DNA of 64,000 bases from Marinobacterium sedimentorum (GCF_024267675.1 NZ_JALDYX010000020.1:21770-85769); one strand, 5' to 3'; counted from the stretch's first letter, positions 1 through 8,977 are shown. The notes: generated from the sequence alone by a model not told the origin. A program made the numbers and translations.

Positions 1-775
1 ATGCCAGTACGTCGATTACCGCCAGCAGGGCATAACGCGAGGCGGTAGGCTGATTCACAAAGCTTTTCTCTTCGGGGATATCCACCGGCAGCAGAATATC
101 CAGATGAGCACAGAGGGGGGCGTCGGGCCGGGTCATGCCGATCACGGTGGCATCATAGCCGCGGGCGATATCGCAGGCGTTGGCCAGATCGGCGAAGCGC
201 CCAGAGGTGGAGATGGCGAGCAGTACATCACCTTTCTTCAGTGTTGCGGCGACCATCTGCAGCATCTGACTGTCCTGATAGGCATTGACCGCCAGGCCGA
301 GTCGAAACAGCCGGTGTTCGACATCCTGCGCCACTATGGTGGCGCCGCCGCCGCTGCCGAATACGGCAATGCGCCCGGCGTGCTGCAGGGCAGTGACTGC
401 CTGCTGGATTGTTTCGCTGTCCAGCAGCGCCAGCTGCATTTCCAGTGCCTGCTGGGCGCGGCGCACCACCTGCTCGGCGGCTTCCGAATGGCTGCCGGAC
501 GAGGTTTGCCCGGCCAGAAAACGTACTCCCACGGCGCGTGCCTGGGCCAGGTGAACCTTGAACTCGCGCAGGTTCTTGAAGCCCAGCTTGCGGCAGAACC
601 GCGTCACCGTGGGCGTGCTGGTATCGGACCACTGTGCCAGTTCGGTAGTACTGGCGTGGACTGCGCGATCGACGTCGGACAGGATAACCTCGGCCAGACG
701 CTGATCCGCCTTGCTCATGGCATTGGTATTGTCCTTGAGAGCGGACACTATGTCGGGGGCTGCCGGTGGCGTCAT
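1..775 (-). CDS. RpiR/MurR-family transcriptional regulator (HTH + SIS), 3' end outside window
   Basis: The minus frame from the ATG at 775 stays open to the window edge (about 258 codons), so the protein is incomplete at its C-terminus. Residues about 1-80 form an RpiR-type helix-turn-helix domain (the STPTVTRFCRKLGFKNLREF stretch is the recognition region). From about residue 125 a SIS sugar-phosphate-binding domain follows, with FGSGGGATIVAQD and a Ser-rich LAISTSGRFADL loop. The AAGGAAGGG at 786-794 (read on minus) is a fair ribosome site. Proteins of this family bind phosphosugars such as KDPG and control sugar-acid genes. Its position beside a TRAP transporter and a KDG-type kinase suggests it regulates the rightward operon. 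The family is clear; the ligand is inferred. Confidence 0.88.
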   Translation of the reverse strand, partial: MTPPAAPDIVSALKDNTNAMSKADQRLAEVILSDVDRAVHASTTELAQWSDTSTPTVTRFCRKLGFKNLREFKVHLAQARAVGVRFLAGQTSSGSHSEAAEQVVRRAQQALEMQLALLDSETIQQAVTALQHAGRIAVFGSGGGATIVAQDVEHRLFRLGLAVNAYQDSQMLQMVAATLKKGDVLLAISTSGRFADLANACDIARGYDATVIGMTRPDAPLCAHLDILLPVDIPEEKSFVNQPTASRYALLAVIDVLA

Positions 776-939
776 GATGGGGTTCACCCTTCCTTGATAG
801 TCAGCAATGGGTCAGTAGCGCGCCGCCGCACCGGGTCTGAAAGCGATCCGGTGGAGTATAACACCGCTTCACAAACCCCCGCGAGCCGGGGCCTTCGCCT
901 GGGTCATGGCGCGCCCCCCAGGCGCAGGCGAGGCGAATA

Positions 940-1326
940 TTACTGCGGATCCTTATAGGCCGTGACGTCGATTTCCACCTTGGCATCTACCACCAGCGGT
1001 GACACCACGGTGGAGCGCGCCGGCGGGTGGCCCTGGAAGTATTCCTTGAATACGCCGTTGAAACTCCAGAAATCCCGCGGGTCGTCCAGCCAGGCATTCA
1101 CCTTGACCACGTCTTCGAGCCCGTAACCGGCTTCTTCCAGTATGGCTTTGACATTCTCGATGGCCTTGCGGGTCTGGGTCACGATGCCGCCTTCCACCAC
1201 CTCACCATTTTCCAGCGCGACCTGGCCCGAGACAAACAGAAAGCCACCGGCTTTGGTGGCCTTGGCAAAAGGCAGTTCCTGGCCACCGGCTCCCTGACCT
1301 GCAAGGCGGAATCGTTCGATAGGCAT
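940..1326 (-). CDS. RidA/YjgF-family enamine/imine deaminase
   Basis: A 128-residue protein of the usual RidA length. It has the family motifs: FVSGQVALENGEVV near residue 31, TRKAIENVKAILEEAGYGLEDVVKV in the middle, and PARSTVV with the conserved substrate-binding Arg near residue 104. RidA proteins hydrolyse reactive 2-aminoacrylate-type enamines and imines released by PLP enzymes. The PLP enzyme at 6001-7062 in the divergent operon would produce such an intermediate, which gives this copy an obvious local role. It lies between the RpiR regulator and the divergent TRAP genes. A standalone housekeeping RidA is the alternative. Confidence 0.9.
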   Translation of the reverse strand: MPIERFRLAGQGAGGQELPFAKATKAGGFLFVSGQVALENGEVVEGGIVTQTRKAIENVKAILEEAGYGLEDVVKVNAWLDDPRDFWSFNGVFKEYFQGHPPARSTVVSPLVVDAKVEIDVTAYKDPQ

Positions 1327-1462
1327 AAATGTACTCCTGAATAAAGTATGAAGAAAATCTTCTCTTTTTTAAATTTGCAGTTGATTTTTACCCTCTTCAC
1401 GGTCATATTTCAATCACAAAATGAAGATTGTGTTCATAAATAACAAAAACAGAGGTCTCCTT
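1327..1462. promoter_or_regulatory. Divergent promoter region between ridA-like gene and TRAP operon
   Basis: This 136 nt AT-rich gap separates divergent genes and is the natural site for RpiR control. A sigma70-like pair for the rightward operon is TTGATT (1381-1386), 17 nt, CATATT (1404-1409). Two inverted repeats are visible: GAAGA-aaa-TCTTC (1350-1362) and CAATC-10nt-GATTG (1411-1430), the second overlapping CACAA/TTGTG (1415-1432). These are operator candidates only; RpiR operators vary and none is matched to a known consensus. Confidence 0.45.
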
Positions 1463-1993
1463 ATGAGCCGGTGTCACAGGCTGAGCAGCAGGCTCAGCGG
1501 CAGAATCAATCTGCTGAATCAGAGGGTTGTCGGTGTACTGATGGCCGTGCTGCTGCTGGATGTGTGGATTGCGGTGCTCGACCGCTACCTGCTGCACTGG
1601 CAGATCAGCTGGGTCGAGGAGCTGGCGCGCTACATCATGATCTGGGCGATCCTGCTGGCGGTGCCCTGCTGCACGGCGGGGCGTGAACATATAGGCCTGT
1701 CGACGGTGGTGCAGCATTTGCCGGCGCCATTGCAGCGCGGCCTGAGAATCCTGGTGGATCTGTTGTCGCTGCTGTTTTTCGGCTACCTGGCCTTCTCCGG
1801 CACTGAACTGGTGATCAAGGGTCTGCAGCAGGTCTCCACGGTGTTTGGGCTGCCGATGGCCTATCCCTACGGCGCTATTCCGGTGGCCTTCGGTCTGGCG
1901 GCGCTGCAAAGCCTGCTGGCGCTGCTGCGGGACTGCGGCACGGATGCGCTGGAGCCCGCGGCTGATTCGCAAAAGGCACTGCAGCTGCAATAG
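1463..1993 (+). CDS. TRAP transporter small permease (DctQ family)
   Basis: I chose the ATG at 1463, preceded by AGAGG at 1451-1455, over the upstream ATG at 1421; this gives 176 residues. Four hydrophobic segments fit DctQ: VVGVLMAVLLLDVWIAVL, YIMIWAILLAVPCC, ILVDLLSLLFFGYLAF and AIPVAFGLAALQSLLALL. The segment WVEELARYIMIW is the typical DctQ signature. The protein is the small membrane subunit of a sodium-driven tripartite importer and pairs with the large permease that starts 81 nt downstream. Confidence 0.92.
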   Translation: MSRCHRLSSRLSGRINLLNQRVVGVLMAVLLLDVWIAVLDRYLLHWQISWVEELARYIMIWAILLAVPCCTAGREHIGLSTVVQHLPAPLQRGLRILVDLLSLLFFGYLAFSGTELVIKGLQQVSTVFGLPMAYPYGAIPVAFGLAALQSLLALLRDCGTDALEPAADSQKALQLQ

Positions 1994-2074
1994 CAGAGAC
2001 AGTTTGTGCAGCACTGCGGCCTCAACCCATGGCGGCCGCAGTGACCCATAACAACAATACAGAGGAGTGACGCA

Positions 2075-3352
2075 ATGACGATCGCCCTGATTCTGGTGGT
2101 ACTGCTGATTATCGGTACCCCCGTAGGCGTTGCGCTGGGCCTGGCGGGCCTGGCCGGCATGTTTAGCATCGGCGGGCTGCATTTTGCGTCGCTGGCGCCG
2201 GCCAAGGTCTTCAACGGCCTGAATATCTTTCCCTTCCTGGCCATGCCGTTCTTTATTCTGGCCGGCGAAATCATGAACCACACCGGCATAACCTCCCGGC
2301 TGGTGCAGTTTTCCCAGGCGCTGGTCGGTCATTTTCGCGGTGGTCTGGCGCATTCCAACATGGTGGCATCGGTGTTCTTTTCCGGTATCACCGGGGCGGC
2401 CACCGCCGATGCCGCCGCCTTCGGTCGTACCCTGGTGCCGGCGATGGTGGAGCAGGGCTACAGTCGCCCTTACGCCTGTGCCGTTACGGCGGCGGGTTCC
2501 ATCATAGGCCCGACCATTCCGCCATCCGGCCTGATGGTGGTGTATGGATCCCTGATGGGGGTATCCATCGGCGGTCTGTTCGCCACCGGCATTCTGCCGG
2601 GTCTGCTGATCTGCCTGGTGTGCATGGCCATTATCGCCGTCTTCGCCAAGCGCAAGAATCTGCCCAAGGCAGCCCAGCGCGCATCGCTGCGCCAGCTCCT
2701 GGGTCACTTCAAAGGCTCGCTGCTGGCGCTGCTGATGCCCCTGATTATCCTGGGCGGCATTGTCAGCGGCATCGTCACACCCACGGAAGCGGCCTCAGTC
2801 GCGGTGGCCTATGCACTCTTTATTGGCTCGGTGGTGTATCGCAACCTGAGCTTTGCGGCCCTGTTTCGCATGCTGATCAGCACGGCGCAGATTTCGGCGG
2901 TGATCTATCTGATTATTGGCGCCGCCTCGATCTTCGGCTGGTGGCTGAGTTTCAACCAGATTCCGCAGTTTATCGCCACCTTTATCAGCCAGCTGTCGGA
3001 TAACCCCAGCGTGATCCTGCTGCTGATAATCGGTCTGCTGCTGGTGGTGGGCATGATCATGGATATCAACGCCATGCTCATCATCCTGGCGCCGGTGCTG
3101 GTACCCCTGACCGAGCAGATCGGCATGGACCCGCTGCACGCCGGCATCATCTTCGTACTGGCGCTGAATATATCGCTGATGACGCCTCCGGTGGGCGCCT
3201 GCCTGTTTGTGCTGTCGTCGGTCACCGGCGAAAAGCTGGAACGTATTTCAGCTGAGCTGATGCCCTTCCTGATAGGCCAGCTGATCCTGCTGATGTTTCT
3301 TGCCTTTACCCCTGAAGTCACGCTCTTCATCCCGCGTTTGCTGGGTTACTGA
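2075..3352 (+). CDS. TRAP transporter large permease (DctM family)
   Basis: A 425-residue polytopic protein of the usual DctM length, with a strong site (GAGGAG at 2061-2066) before the ATG. It is the ion-coupled translocation channel. Family marks include FPFLAMPFFILAGEIMN, SNMVASVFFSGITGAATADA, the IGPTIPPSGLMVVYG loop and MTPPVGACLFVLSSV. About a dozen membrane helices are visible. It sits between the small permease and the binding protein and is probably co-transcribed with both. The substrate cannot be read from this subunit. Confidence 0.95.
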   Translation: MTIALILVVLLIIGTPVGVALGLAGLAGMFSIGGLHFASLAPAKVFNGLNIFPFLAMPFFILAGEIMNHTGITSRLVQFSQALVGHFRGGLAHSNMVASVFFSGITGAATADAAAFGRTLVPAMVEQGYSRPYACAVTAAGSIIGPTIPPSGLMVVYGSLMGVSIGGLFATGILPGLLICLVCMAIIAVFAKRKNLPKAAQRASLRQLLGHFKGSLLALLMPLIILGGIVSGIVTPTEAASVAVAYALFIGSVVYRNLSFAALFRMLISTAQISAVIYLIIGAASIFGWWLSFNQIPQFIATFISQLSDNPSVILLLIIGLLLVVGMIMDINAMLIILAPVLVPLTEQIGMDPLHAGIIFVLALNISLMTPPVGACLFVLSSVTGEKLERISAELMPFLIGQLILLMFLAFTPEVTLFIPRLLGY

Positions 3353-3411
3353 GCAGGCTTGAATCCTGCGGCTACGGCCATTTATCCACCTGAAACCAAG
3401 AGATACTGTCG

Positions 3412-4464
3412 ATGAAAAAAATAATCACCTCCATCGCCGCCACATCCCTGCTGGCCACTTTGGTCGCCATGCCCCTGACGGCCAACGCCGAAAAGGTGCT
3501 GCGCTTCGCCCATGACAACAAGGCGGACATGCTGGAGAACCCGGCCCATGCCTTCACCGGCGTGTTCAAGAATATTGTTGAAGCCGCCAGCAATGGCGAG
3601 ATCAGGGTCGAGATCTACCCCAGCAATCAGCTGGGCTCGGCGAAGGAGCATATCCAGATGGTGCGGGACGGCCAGATCCAGGGCACGCTGTCGTCTACCG
3701 GCGCCCTGGCGGGCTATTACCCCCGTATAGGTGTGCTCGATGTGCCTTTTGCGTTCAACAGCAATGCGTCCACCTATGAAGTGCTGGACGGCAGTTTCGG
3801 CAAGGCGCTGGCGGAGGATATCGACGCCAGCCTCGGCGACGTCAAGGTGCTGGGTTTCCCCGATACCGGTGGTTTCTTCTCGGTGACCAACTCCAAGCGG
3901 GCGATCAACACCCTGGAAGACTTCAAGGGTATTCGCATTCGCACCATGACCCTGCCGACGCACCAGAAAATTATTCAGTCACTCGGTGGCGAGGCCTATC
4001 CACTGGCCTGGGGCGAGGTTTATTCCTCCCTGCAGACCGGCGTTATCGATGGCCAGATGAACCCGATTCCCACGGTGACCTTCGCCAAGTTTGACGAGGT
4101 GCAGGAATACCTGACCCTGACCAACCACCTGTTTGCGCCCTATACGCTGATGCTGAACAAGGCCTTCTACGACGATCTGACCGACGAGGAACGCAAGATC
4201 ATCCATTTTGCAGCCCAGTCGGGCATTGTCGCAGGCAGAGGCCTGTCCCGCGTGATCGAGGCTTCGGAGCGCGGTCTGGAGGGGCTTAAAAAGACCATGA
4301 AGGTCAACGCACTGTCTGCAACCGAGCGCGACCGTTTCCGCGAGGCGACCCAGCCGGTGGTCATTGAGGATATTCGCCAGGCGCAGGACGGCAAGGGCGT
4401 TGAACTGCTGGACCTGTTCCTGAGTGAAACGCAGCAGGCCAACGAAAAGCTCTACCTGAACTAA
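3412..4464 (+). CDS. TRAP transporter substrate-binding protein (DctP family)
   Basis: A 350-residue periplasmic binding protein. A signal peptide covers residues 1-26 (Lys-Lys start, hydrophobic core, ANA cleavage site), followed by VLRFAHDN, the first strand of DctP proteins. IRVEIYPSNQLGSAKEHIQMV and the FKGIRIRTM segment, which includes the Arg that binds substrate carboxylate, are typical. A carboxylated ligand is therefore expected, consistent with an amino sugar acid. An 8-bp hairpin lies just after the stop and may raise binding-protein mRNA relative to the enzymes downstream. Confidence 0.94.
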   Translation: MKKIITSIAATSLLATLVAMPLTANAEKVLRFAHDNKADMLENPAHAFTGVFKNIVEAASNGEIRVEIYPSNQLGSAKEHIQMVRDGQIQGTLSSTGALAGYYPRIGVLDVPFAFNSNASTYEVLDGSFGKALAEDIDASLGDVKVLGFPDTGGFFSVTNSKRAINTLEDFKGIRIRTMTLPTHQKIIQSLGGEAYPLAWGEVYSSLQTGVIDGQMNPIPTVTFAKFDEVQEYLTLTNHLFAPYTLMLNKAFYDDLTDEERKIIHFAAQSGIVAGRGLSRVIEASERGLEGLKKTMKVNALSATERDRFREATQPVVIEDIRQAQDGKGVELLDLFLSETQQANEKLYLN

Positions 4465-4473
4465 GTCCCCAGG

Positions 4474-4493
4474 CCCCGAACCTGTGTTCGGGG
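4474..4493 (+). terminator. Intercistronic hairpin between binding-protein and M81 genes
   Basis: A perfect 8-bp stem, CCCCGAAC (4474-4481) with GTTCGGGG (4486-4493), encloses a CTGT loop. No U-tract follows, so it is more likely an mRNA stabiliser or partial attenuator than a full terminator. It lies 10 nt after the binding-protein stop codon, where such elements often boost the binding protein. Confidence 0.6.
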
Positions 4494-4513
4494 TCAACCT
4501 CTCGAGGTGTTTT

Positions 4514-6001
4514 ATGCGAGTTTTTGTAGCCTCTCTGGCCACCGAGACCAATACGTTTTCGCCGGTATTCACGGATCTGGCGTCGTTCAAGGAAAGCTTT
4601 TATGCCCCGCCCGGCGAGCATCCGGCCACGCCGACGCTGTGCAGCGCACCCTTTATTGCCTGTCGCGAGAAAATCCCCGCGCTGGGCTGGGAGCTGATCG
4701 AAGGTACCGCCGCCTGGGCTGAACCCGGTGGCCTGGTGAACCGCAGCACCTACGAGCTGCTGCGTGATGAAATACTCGGTCAACTCAGCGCCGCCTTGCC
4801 GGTTAATGCGGTGATACTGGGGCTGCATGGCGCCATGGTGGCCGACGGTTATGACGACTGTGAAGGTGATCTGCTGGCGCGGGTGCGTGCCCTGGTGGGG
4901 CCGACGGCGACCATCGCCGCAGAGTTCGACCCCCACAGCCACCTGACGGCCAAAAGGGTCGAGCAGGCCGATATACTGCTGGCGTTCAAGGAGTTTCCCC
5001 ACACCGACTTCGTCGATCGTGCCCGGGATCTGGTGGATCTGGCGGTGCGCCATGTGCAGGGGGAGATCAAACCGACTGCATCGGTATTCGACTGCCGGAT
5101 GATCGAGGTGCTGCCCACCAGTCTTGAACCCATGCGCAGCTTTGTGGACCGTCTGCATCAGCTGGAGCTGGACCCGGCCGTGCTGTCTATTTCCGTTATC
5201 CACGGCTTTATGGCCGGTGATGTACCGGAGATGGGCACCCGGCTGCTGGTGATTACCGACAACGATCAGGCCCGCGCCGACAGCCTGGCGCAGTCTCTTG
5301 GCATGGAGCTGTTTTCGTTTCGAGGCAAGACCCGCCCGCCCTATGTCGCCCCTGAGCTGGCGATCGCACAGGCACAGGCCTCTTTGCTGCGGCCGGTGGT
5401 CATAGCCGATGTCTGGGACAATCCCGGCGGTGGTGTGGCCGGGGACTCAACCCTGGTGCTGCAGAAAATGCTCGACATGGGCGTGCGGGATGCGGCGGTG
5501 GGCACCATCTGGGACCCAATGGCGGTGCGCTTTTGCGTGGCGGCGGGCGAGGGCGCGAAGATCAAGCTGCGCTTTGGCGGCAAGGCCGGGGACAACGCCG
5601 GTGCGCCCATGGATGCCTGGGTGGAGATCCGCAAGGTGGTGCGCGATGCCGTGCAGAGCTTTGGCGACAGTGTGGTGCCGCTGGGGGACAGTGTCTGCAT
5701 ACGCCTGGCGGATACCGCGATCGATGTGGTGCTCAACAGCAACCGCTCCCAGGCCTTTGCGCCGGACCTGTTCAGCAACCTGGGCATAGACCCTGGGGCC
5801 AAACCGATCCTGCTGATCAAGTCGACCAACCACTTTTACGATGCATTCGCCGCCATCAGCCAGCACATTATCTACTGTGACGCGGGCGCTCCGTATCCGA
5901 GTAATCCCGTCACCAACGATTACCGCAAGATGACCCGCGCGATCTGGCCGATTGTCGAGAACCCGCATGAGTTAATAGACGCCGCAAGGGAGACATGCTG
6001 A
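4514..6001 (+). CDS. M81-family (MlrC/microcystinase C-like) metallopeptidase
   Basis: The ATG at 4514 follows GAGG at 4504-4507 and gives 495 residues, the normal length for M81 proteins. ETNTFSP near residue 11, the LGLHGAM segment, DPHSHLT and the late PGGGVAGDSTLVL loop are hallmarks of the N-terminal M81 domain and C-terminal MlrC domain. Characterised MlrC cleaves linear microcystin products, but most members sit in transporter operons and act on unknown small amides or peptides. Its stop overlaps the PLP-enzyme start (TGATG), so the two are translationally coupled. In this operon it might release the transported amino acid from a conjugate; that is inference. Confidence 0.88.
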   Translation: MRVFVASLATETNTFSPVFTDLASFKESFYAPPGEHPATPTLCSAPFIACREKIPALGWELIEGTAAWAEPGGLVNRSTYELLRDEILGQLSAALPVNAVILGLHGAMVADGYDDCEGDLLARVRALVGPTATIAAEFDPHSHLTAKRVEQADILLAFKEFPHTDFVDRARDLVDLAVRHVQGEIKPTASVFDCRMIEVLPTSLEPMRSFVDRLHQLELDPAVLSISVIHGFMAGDVPEMGTRLLVITDNDQARADSLAQSLGMELFSFRGKTRPPYVAPELAIAQAQASLLRPVVIADVWDNPGGGVAGDSTLVLQKMLDMGVRDAAVGTIWDPMAVRFCVAAGEGAKIKLRFGGKAGDNAGAPMDAWVEIRKVVRDAVQSFGDSVVPLGDSVCIRLADTAIDVVLNSNRSQAFAPDLFSNLGIDPGAKPILLIKSTNHFYDAFAAISQHIIYCDAGAPYPSNPVTNDYRKMTRAIWPIVENPHELIDAARETC

Positions 6002-7062
6002 TGCTGTACCCACAGCTGGACACGCCCTGCGTGTTGATTGACGAGGCGATACTTGAGGCCAATATCCGCGCTTTTCAGGCCTATTGCGATGAACACGGGC
6101 TGCGGGTGCGCCCCCATATCAAGACCCACAAGCTGCCCTGGGTCGCGCACAAGCAGCTGGACGCGGGGGCTATTGGCATTACCTGTCAAAAGGTGGGGGA
6201 GGCCGAGGTCTTCGCGCAGGCGGGCTTTGACGACATCCTGATCAGCTACAACATTATTGGCAGCGCCAAGCTGGCCCGGCTGCTGCAGCTCGCAGGCCAG
6301 GTTAGGACGCTGGCCGTGGTGGCCGACAGCGAGGCAGTGCTGCAGGGGCTTTCGGCGACCTTCGCCGGCAGCGATCAGAGGCTGGATGTGCTGGTGGAGT
6401 GTGATACCGGCGCCGGTCGCTGTGGTGTGCAAAGCCCGCAACAGGCGGCGCAGCTGGCGGCGCTTGTCGCACGCCTGCCGGGCCTGCGTTTGCGTGGGCT
6501 TATGACCTATCCTGCGGCCTACAGCGAAGCTGTGGTGCAGCAGTGGTTCAGCCGGGCGGCTGCGCTGTGCGAGCAGCAAGGACTTGCGCTTGAGGTGTTC
6601 AGCAGTGGCGGCACCCCCAGCATGTTGCACGCCCATGAAGCCCCCATCGTCAATGAGTACCGCATTGGCACCTATGTGTATCAGGATCGCTCCCAGGTAG
6701 GCGTCGGCGCTTGCCAGCAGGCGGACTGTGCGCTGACGGTCATGACCACTGTGGTCAGTGTGCCTGTGCCGGGACGGGTGATCGTGGATGCCGGCAGCAA
6801 GGCGCTGACGTCGGACCTGCTGGGGCAGGACGGTTACGGCCAGGTGGTGGGTTATCCACAGGCGCGTGTCAGCGGGCTCAGTGAGGAGCATGGCATACTG
6901 GATTTCTCCGCCTGTAGCCAGGCGCCGGAGGTGGGTGAGCGGCTGCAGATCATTCCCAACCATGCCTGCCCGGTCTCCAACCTGTTTGACGAGGTGCACT
7001 TGTGCCGTGACGGCGAGTTTCGTCGCACCGAGACGGTTCAGGCACGCGGCAAGGTCTGTTAA
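6001..7062 (+). CDS. Fold-type III PLP enzyme, D-threonine aldolase / D-3-hydroxyaspartate dehydratase-like
   Basis: AAGGGAG at 5986-5992 favours the ATG at 6001 over the one at 5995, giving 353 residues and a 1-nt TGATG overlap. The alanine-racemase-like barrel starts with TPCVLIDE. RPHIKTHK (37-44) carries the PLP lysine. The C-terminal IIPNHACPVSNL supplies His321 and Cys323, the metal ligands of the D-threonine aldolase and D-threo-hydroxyaspartate dehydratase group. Members retro-aldol cleave or dehydrate D-beta-hydroxy amino acids, including fungal and pseudomonad D-glucosaminate dehydratases. The KDG-type kinase next door favours dehydration of a 2-amino-2-deoxyaldonate. Family certain, substrate inferred. 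Confidence 0.85.
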   Translation: MLYPQLDTPCVLIDEAILEANIRAFQAYCDEHGLRVRPHIKTHKLPWVAHKQLDAGAIGITCQKVGEAEVFAQAGFDDILISYNIIGSAKLARLLQLAGQVRTLAVVADSEAVLQGLSATFAGSDQRLDVLVECDTGAGRCGVQSPQQAAQLAALVARLPGLRLRGLMTYPAAYSEAVVQQWFSRAAALCEQQGLALEVFSSGGTPSMLHAHEAPIVNEYRIGTYVYQDRSQVGVGACQQADCALTVMTTVVSVPVPGRVIVDAGSKALTSDLLGQDGYGQVVGYPQARVSGLSEEHGILDFSACSQAPEVGERLQIIPNHACPVSNLFDEVHLCRDGEFRRTETVQARGKVC

Positions 7063-7070
7063 GGAGCTCG

Positions 7071-8060
7071 ATGGTGAACAAGGTTTACGACATTATCGCT
7101 CTGGGGGAGACGCTGCTGCGTTTGACGCCACCCCATCTCGAGCGGCTGGATCAGAGCGCAGGCTTCGATGTGCAGGTGGGCGGTTGCGAGTCGAATACCC
7201 TCAGTGCCATGGCACGGCTGGGGCTTAATTGTGCCTGGTTGTCGCGTCTGCCGGAGAACGAGCTGGGTGATCGGGTCCGGCAGGCACTGCGACAGCACAA
7301 TGTTGACGTGCAGCATGTCAGCCCCGGGAGCGACGACCGGCTGGGGCTGTATTTTTACGAGCCGGGGCGGGCACCCCATCGCAGTCAGGTGATCTATGAC
7401 CGTGCCGATTCGGCCATGGCGCGCATGCAGCCCGCCGAACTGCCGACGGCGCTGTTCCAGCCGGGGCGGGCACGCCTGTTTCATACCTCGGGCATCACCC
7501 TGGGGCTGTCGGAATCGGCCTGCGCCACGGCGCAGCAGGCGCTGCAGCTGGCCCGGGAGGCCGGCATTCCCTGCAGTCTGGATATCAATTACCGCCAGCG
7601 CCTGTGGTCGCCACAGCGGGCGCGCCAGTGCCTGGAGCCGTTGCTGGGGCAACTGGAACTGCTGCTGGTGGCGGAGCGGGATATTCAGGCGCTCTGGCCC
7701 GGGGCCTGGGATGCCCATTGCCACGAGCACACGCTGCGCCGCTTTCAGCGCTGGGCGCCCAGCAGCCTGCTGATCATGACCCGCGGCAGTGCCGGTGCAG
7801 CCTTGCTGACGCCGTCCGGCGAACTGTATCAGGCCGATGCATTCCAGGCTCAGGAAGTGGAACGTCTTGGAGGCGGAGATGCCTTTGCCGCCGGCTTTCT
7901 CAGCGCCTGGCTGGCGGGCAAATCCCATTCCGAGGCGCTGCGCCAGGGGGCGGCGGTGGCGGCATTCAAATATGCAACGCCCGGGGATATTGCCTGGATC
8001 AACCGCAGCCAGCTGGATCGTCTGCTGGCCGACCCTGCAGCGACGGGGTTGTGTCGCTAG
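7071..8060 (+). CDS. kdgK: PfkB-family sugar kinase, 2-keto-3-deoxygluconate kinase-like
   Basis: A 329-residue ribokinase/PfkB protein starting after AAGGAG at 7062-7067. GETLLRL at 11-17, VGGCESNTLSAMARLG around 36-51, DINYR at 171-175 and the C-terminal anion-hole motif GGGDAFAAG (267-275, catalytic Asp270) are all present; the first motif is GGGD where GAGD is more usual. The YFYEPGRAPHRSQVIYDR segment resembles KDG kinases. It would convert 2-keto-3-deoxygluconate to KDPG for the Entner-Doudoroff pathway. It is the last gene of the TRAP operon, 8 nt after the PLP-enzyme stop. Another ketose kinase is possible. Confidence 0.8.
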   Translation: MVNKVYDIIALGETLLRLTPPHLERLDQSAGFDVQVGGCESNTLSAMARLGLNCAWLSRLPENELGDRVRQALRQHNVDVQHVSPGSDDRLGLYFYEPGRAPHRSQVIYDRADSAMARMQPAELPTALFQPGRARLFHTSGITLGLSESACATAQQALQLAREAGIPCSLDINYRQRLWSPQRARQCLEPLLGQLELLLVAERDIQALWPGAWDAHCHEHTLRRFQRWAPSSLLIMTRGSAGAALLTPSGELYQADAFQAQEVERLGGGDAFAAGFLSAWLAGKSHSEALRQGAAVAAFKYATPGDIAWINRSQLDRLLADPAATGLCR

Positions 8061-8079
8061 CCCGGTGACAGGCCCTGAA

Positions 8080-8790
8080 TCACTGCAGCCAGGTCGTGAA
8101 AGCAGGGCTCTGTTGCAGTGTATTCAGGCTGATGCTGTAGCTGTCACCGTCTTCGGTATGGCGCAGGCGCATAAGCTGGTAGCCGTTGTCGGGGCTGAAC
8201 CAGAGCAATGTTTCCTGGCTGGCATCGTTGTCGTGTTTGTTCAGCCGCAGCGTGTTGACGCTTTTTCCTTTCAGTTTCAGCCTGTCCCTGCCAGCAATGT
8301 CAAAACGGTAGTCCTTGAGTTTGCTGCGGCTGACGAAACGGTAGCGGTAGTTGCCACTCTGGCGGGCCAGGTCCTGCTGCAGCTTGAGCTGATAGAGCAG
8401 GGGGTCGAGGGTGCCGGGTGTAATACCGATGGCGTGCTGGCCCTTTTTGTCGCTGTAGGTCACTGTCTTGCCGGCGGCATCAAAGCGCAGCTCGTATTTT
8501 TTCGAGATCCCCAGTATCGACTGATTGTAGCGATACAGCTCCGGGGTCCAGTGGCCGTTGGCATCGCGGCTGAAGGTGCTGCTTTCCTCGATATGGGCGA
8601 TCGAACCGCTGGCGCGGGACTCGAACACAAAACGATCGTTGCCCAGCGGCGTCAGGGTGCGCACCAGCGCCAGATCAAAGCCCTTGTACTGGGCGCCGTA
8701 GCTGGTGGTCAGCAATGGCTCGGTGGCCTGGGCGCGGCCGGCGCAGAGCAGTACGAGCAACAGCAGGGCCGGGGTCATGCGTTTGAACAT
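8080..8790 (-). CDS. DUF3108 domain-containing periplasmic protein
   Basis: A 236-residue protein with a signal peptide at 1-22 (long Leu run, AQA cleavage site) and GGAGG upstream of the ATG. SYGAQYKGFDLALVRTL, FESRASGSIAHIEESSTF and YSDKKGQHAIGI follow the pattern of DUF3108, a beta-rich lipocalin-like fold common in gammaproteobacteria. The function is unknown. It converges on the TRAP operon (19 nt between stops) and is transcribed separately. Confidence 0.82.
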   Translation of the reverse strand: MFKRMTPALLLLVLLCAGRAQATEPLLTTSYGAQYKGFDLALVRTLTPLGNDRFVFESRASGSIAHIEESSTFSRDANGHWTPELYRYNQSILGISKKYELRFDAAGKTVTYSDKKGQHAIGITPGTLDPLLYQLKLQQDLARQSGNYRYRFVSRSKLKDYRFDIAGRDRLKLKGKSVNTLRLNKHDNDASQETLLWFSPDNGYQLMRLRHTEDGDSYSISLNTLQQSPAFTTWLQ

Positions 8791-8977
8791 CCGATCAATC
8801 CTCCACAGAGTCTGGCTCAGCTATAAGGTACCGCCAGTGTACGGCAAATGAATGTCAGCGCCTGTCGTGTTCTGCATATGGTTCCAGGCCTTCCTTTCAG
8901 TCTGCTTTCAGAGAACGCACCTAGACTGGCTGCACCGGTTCTGGCTGGCGTAGACAATTTTTGATGAGGTGATGACG

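Noticed and set aside
104..958. Long plus-strand open frame of 284 codons
   Set aside because: It is antisense to the RpiR regulator, whose minus frame has clear domains and a ribosome site; the plus translation has no family resemblance.
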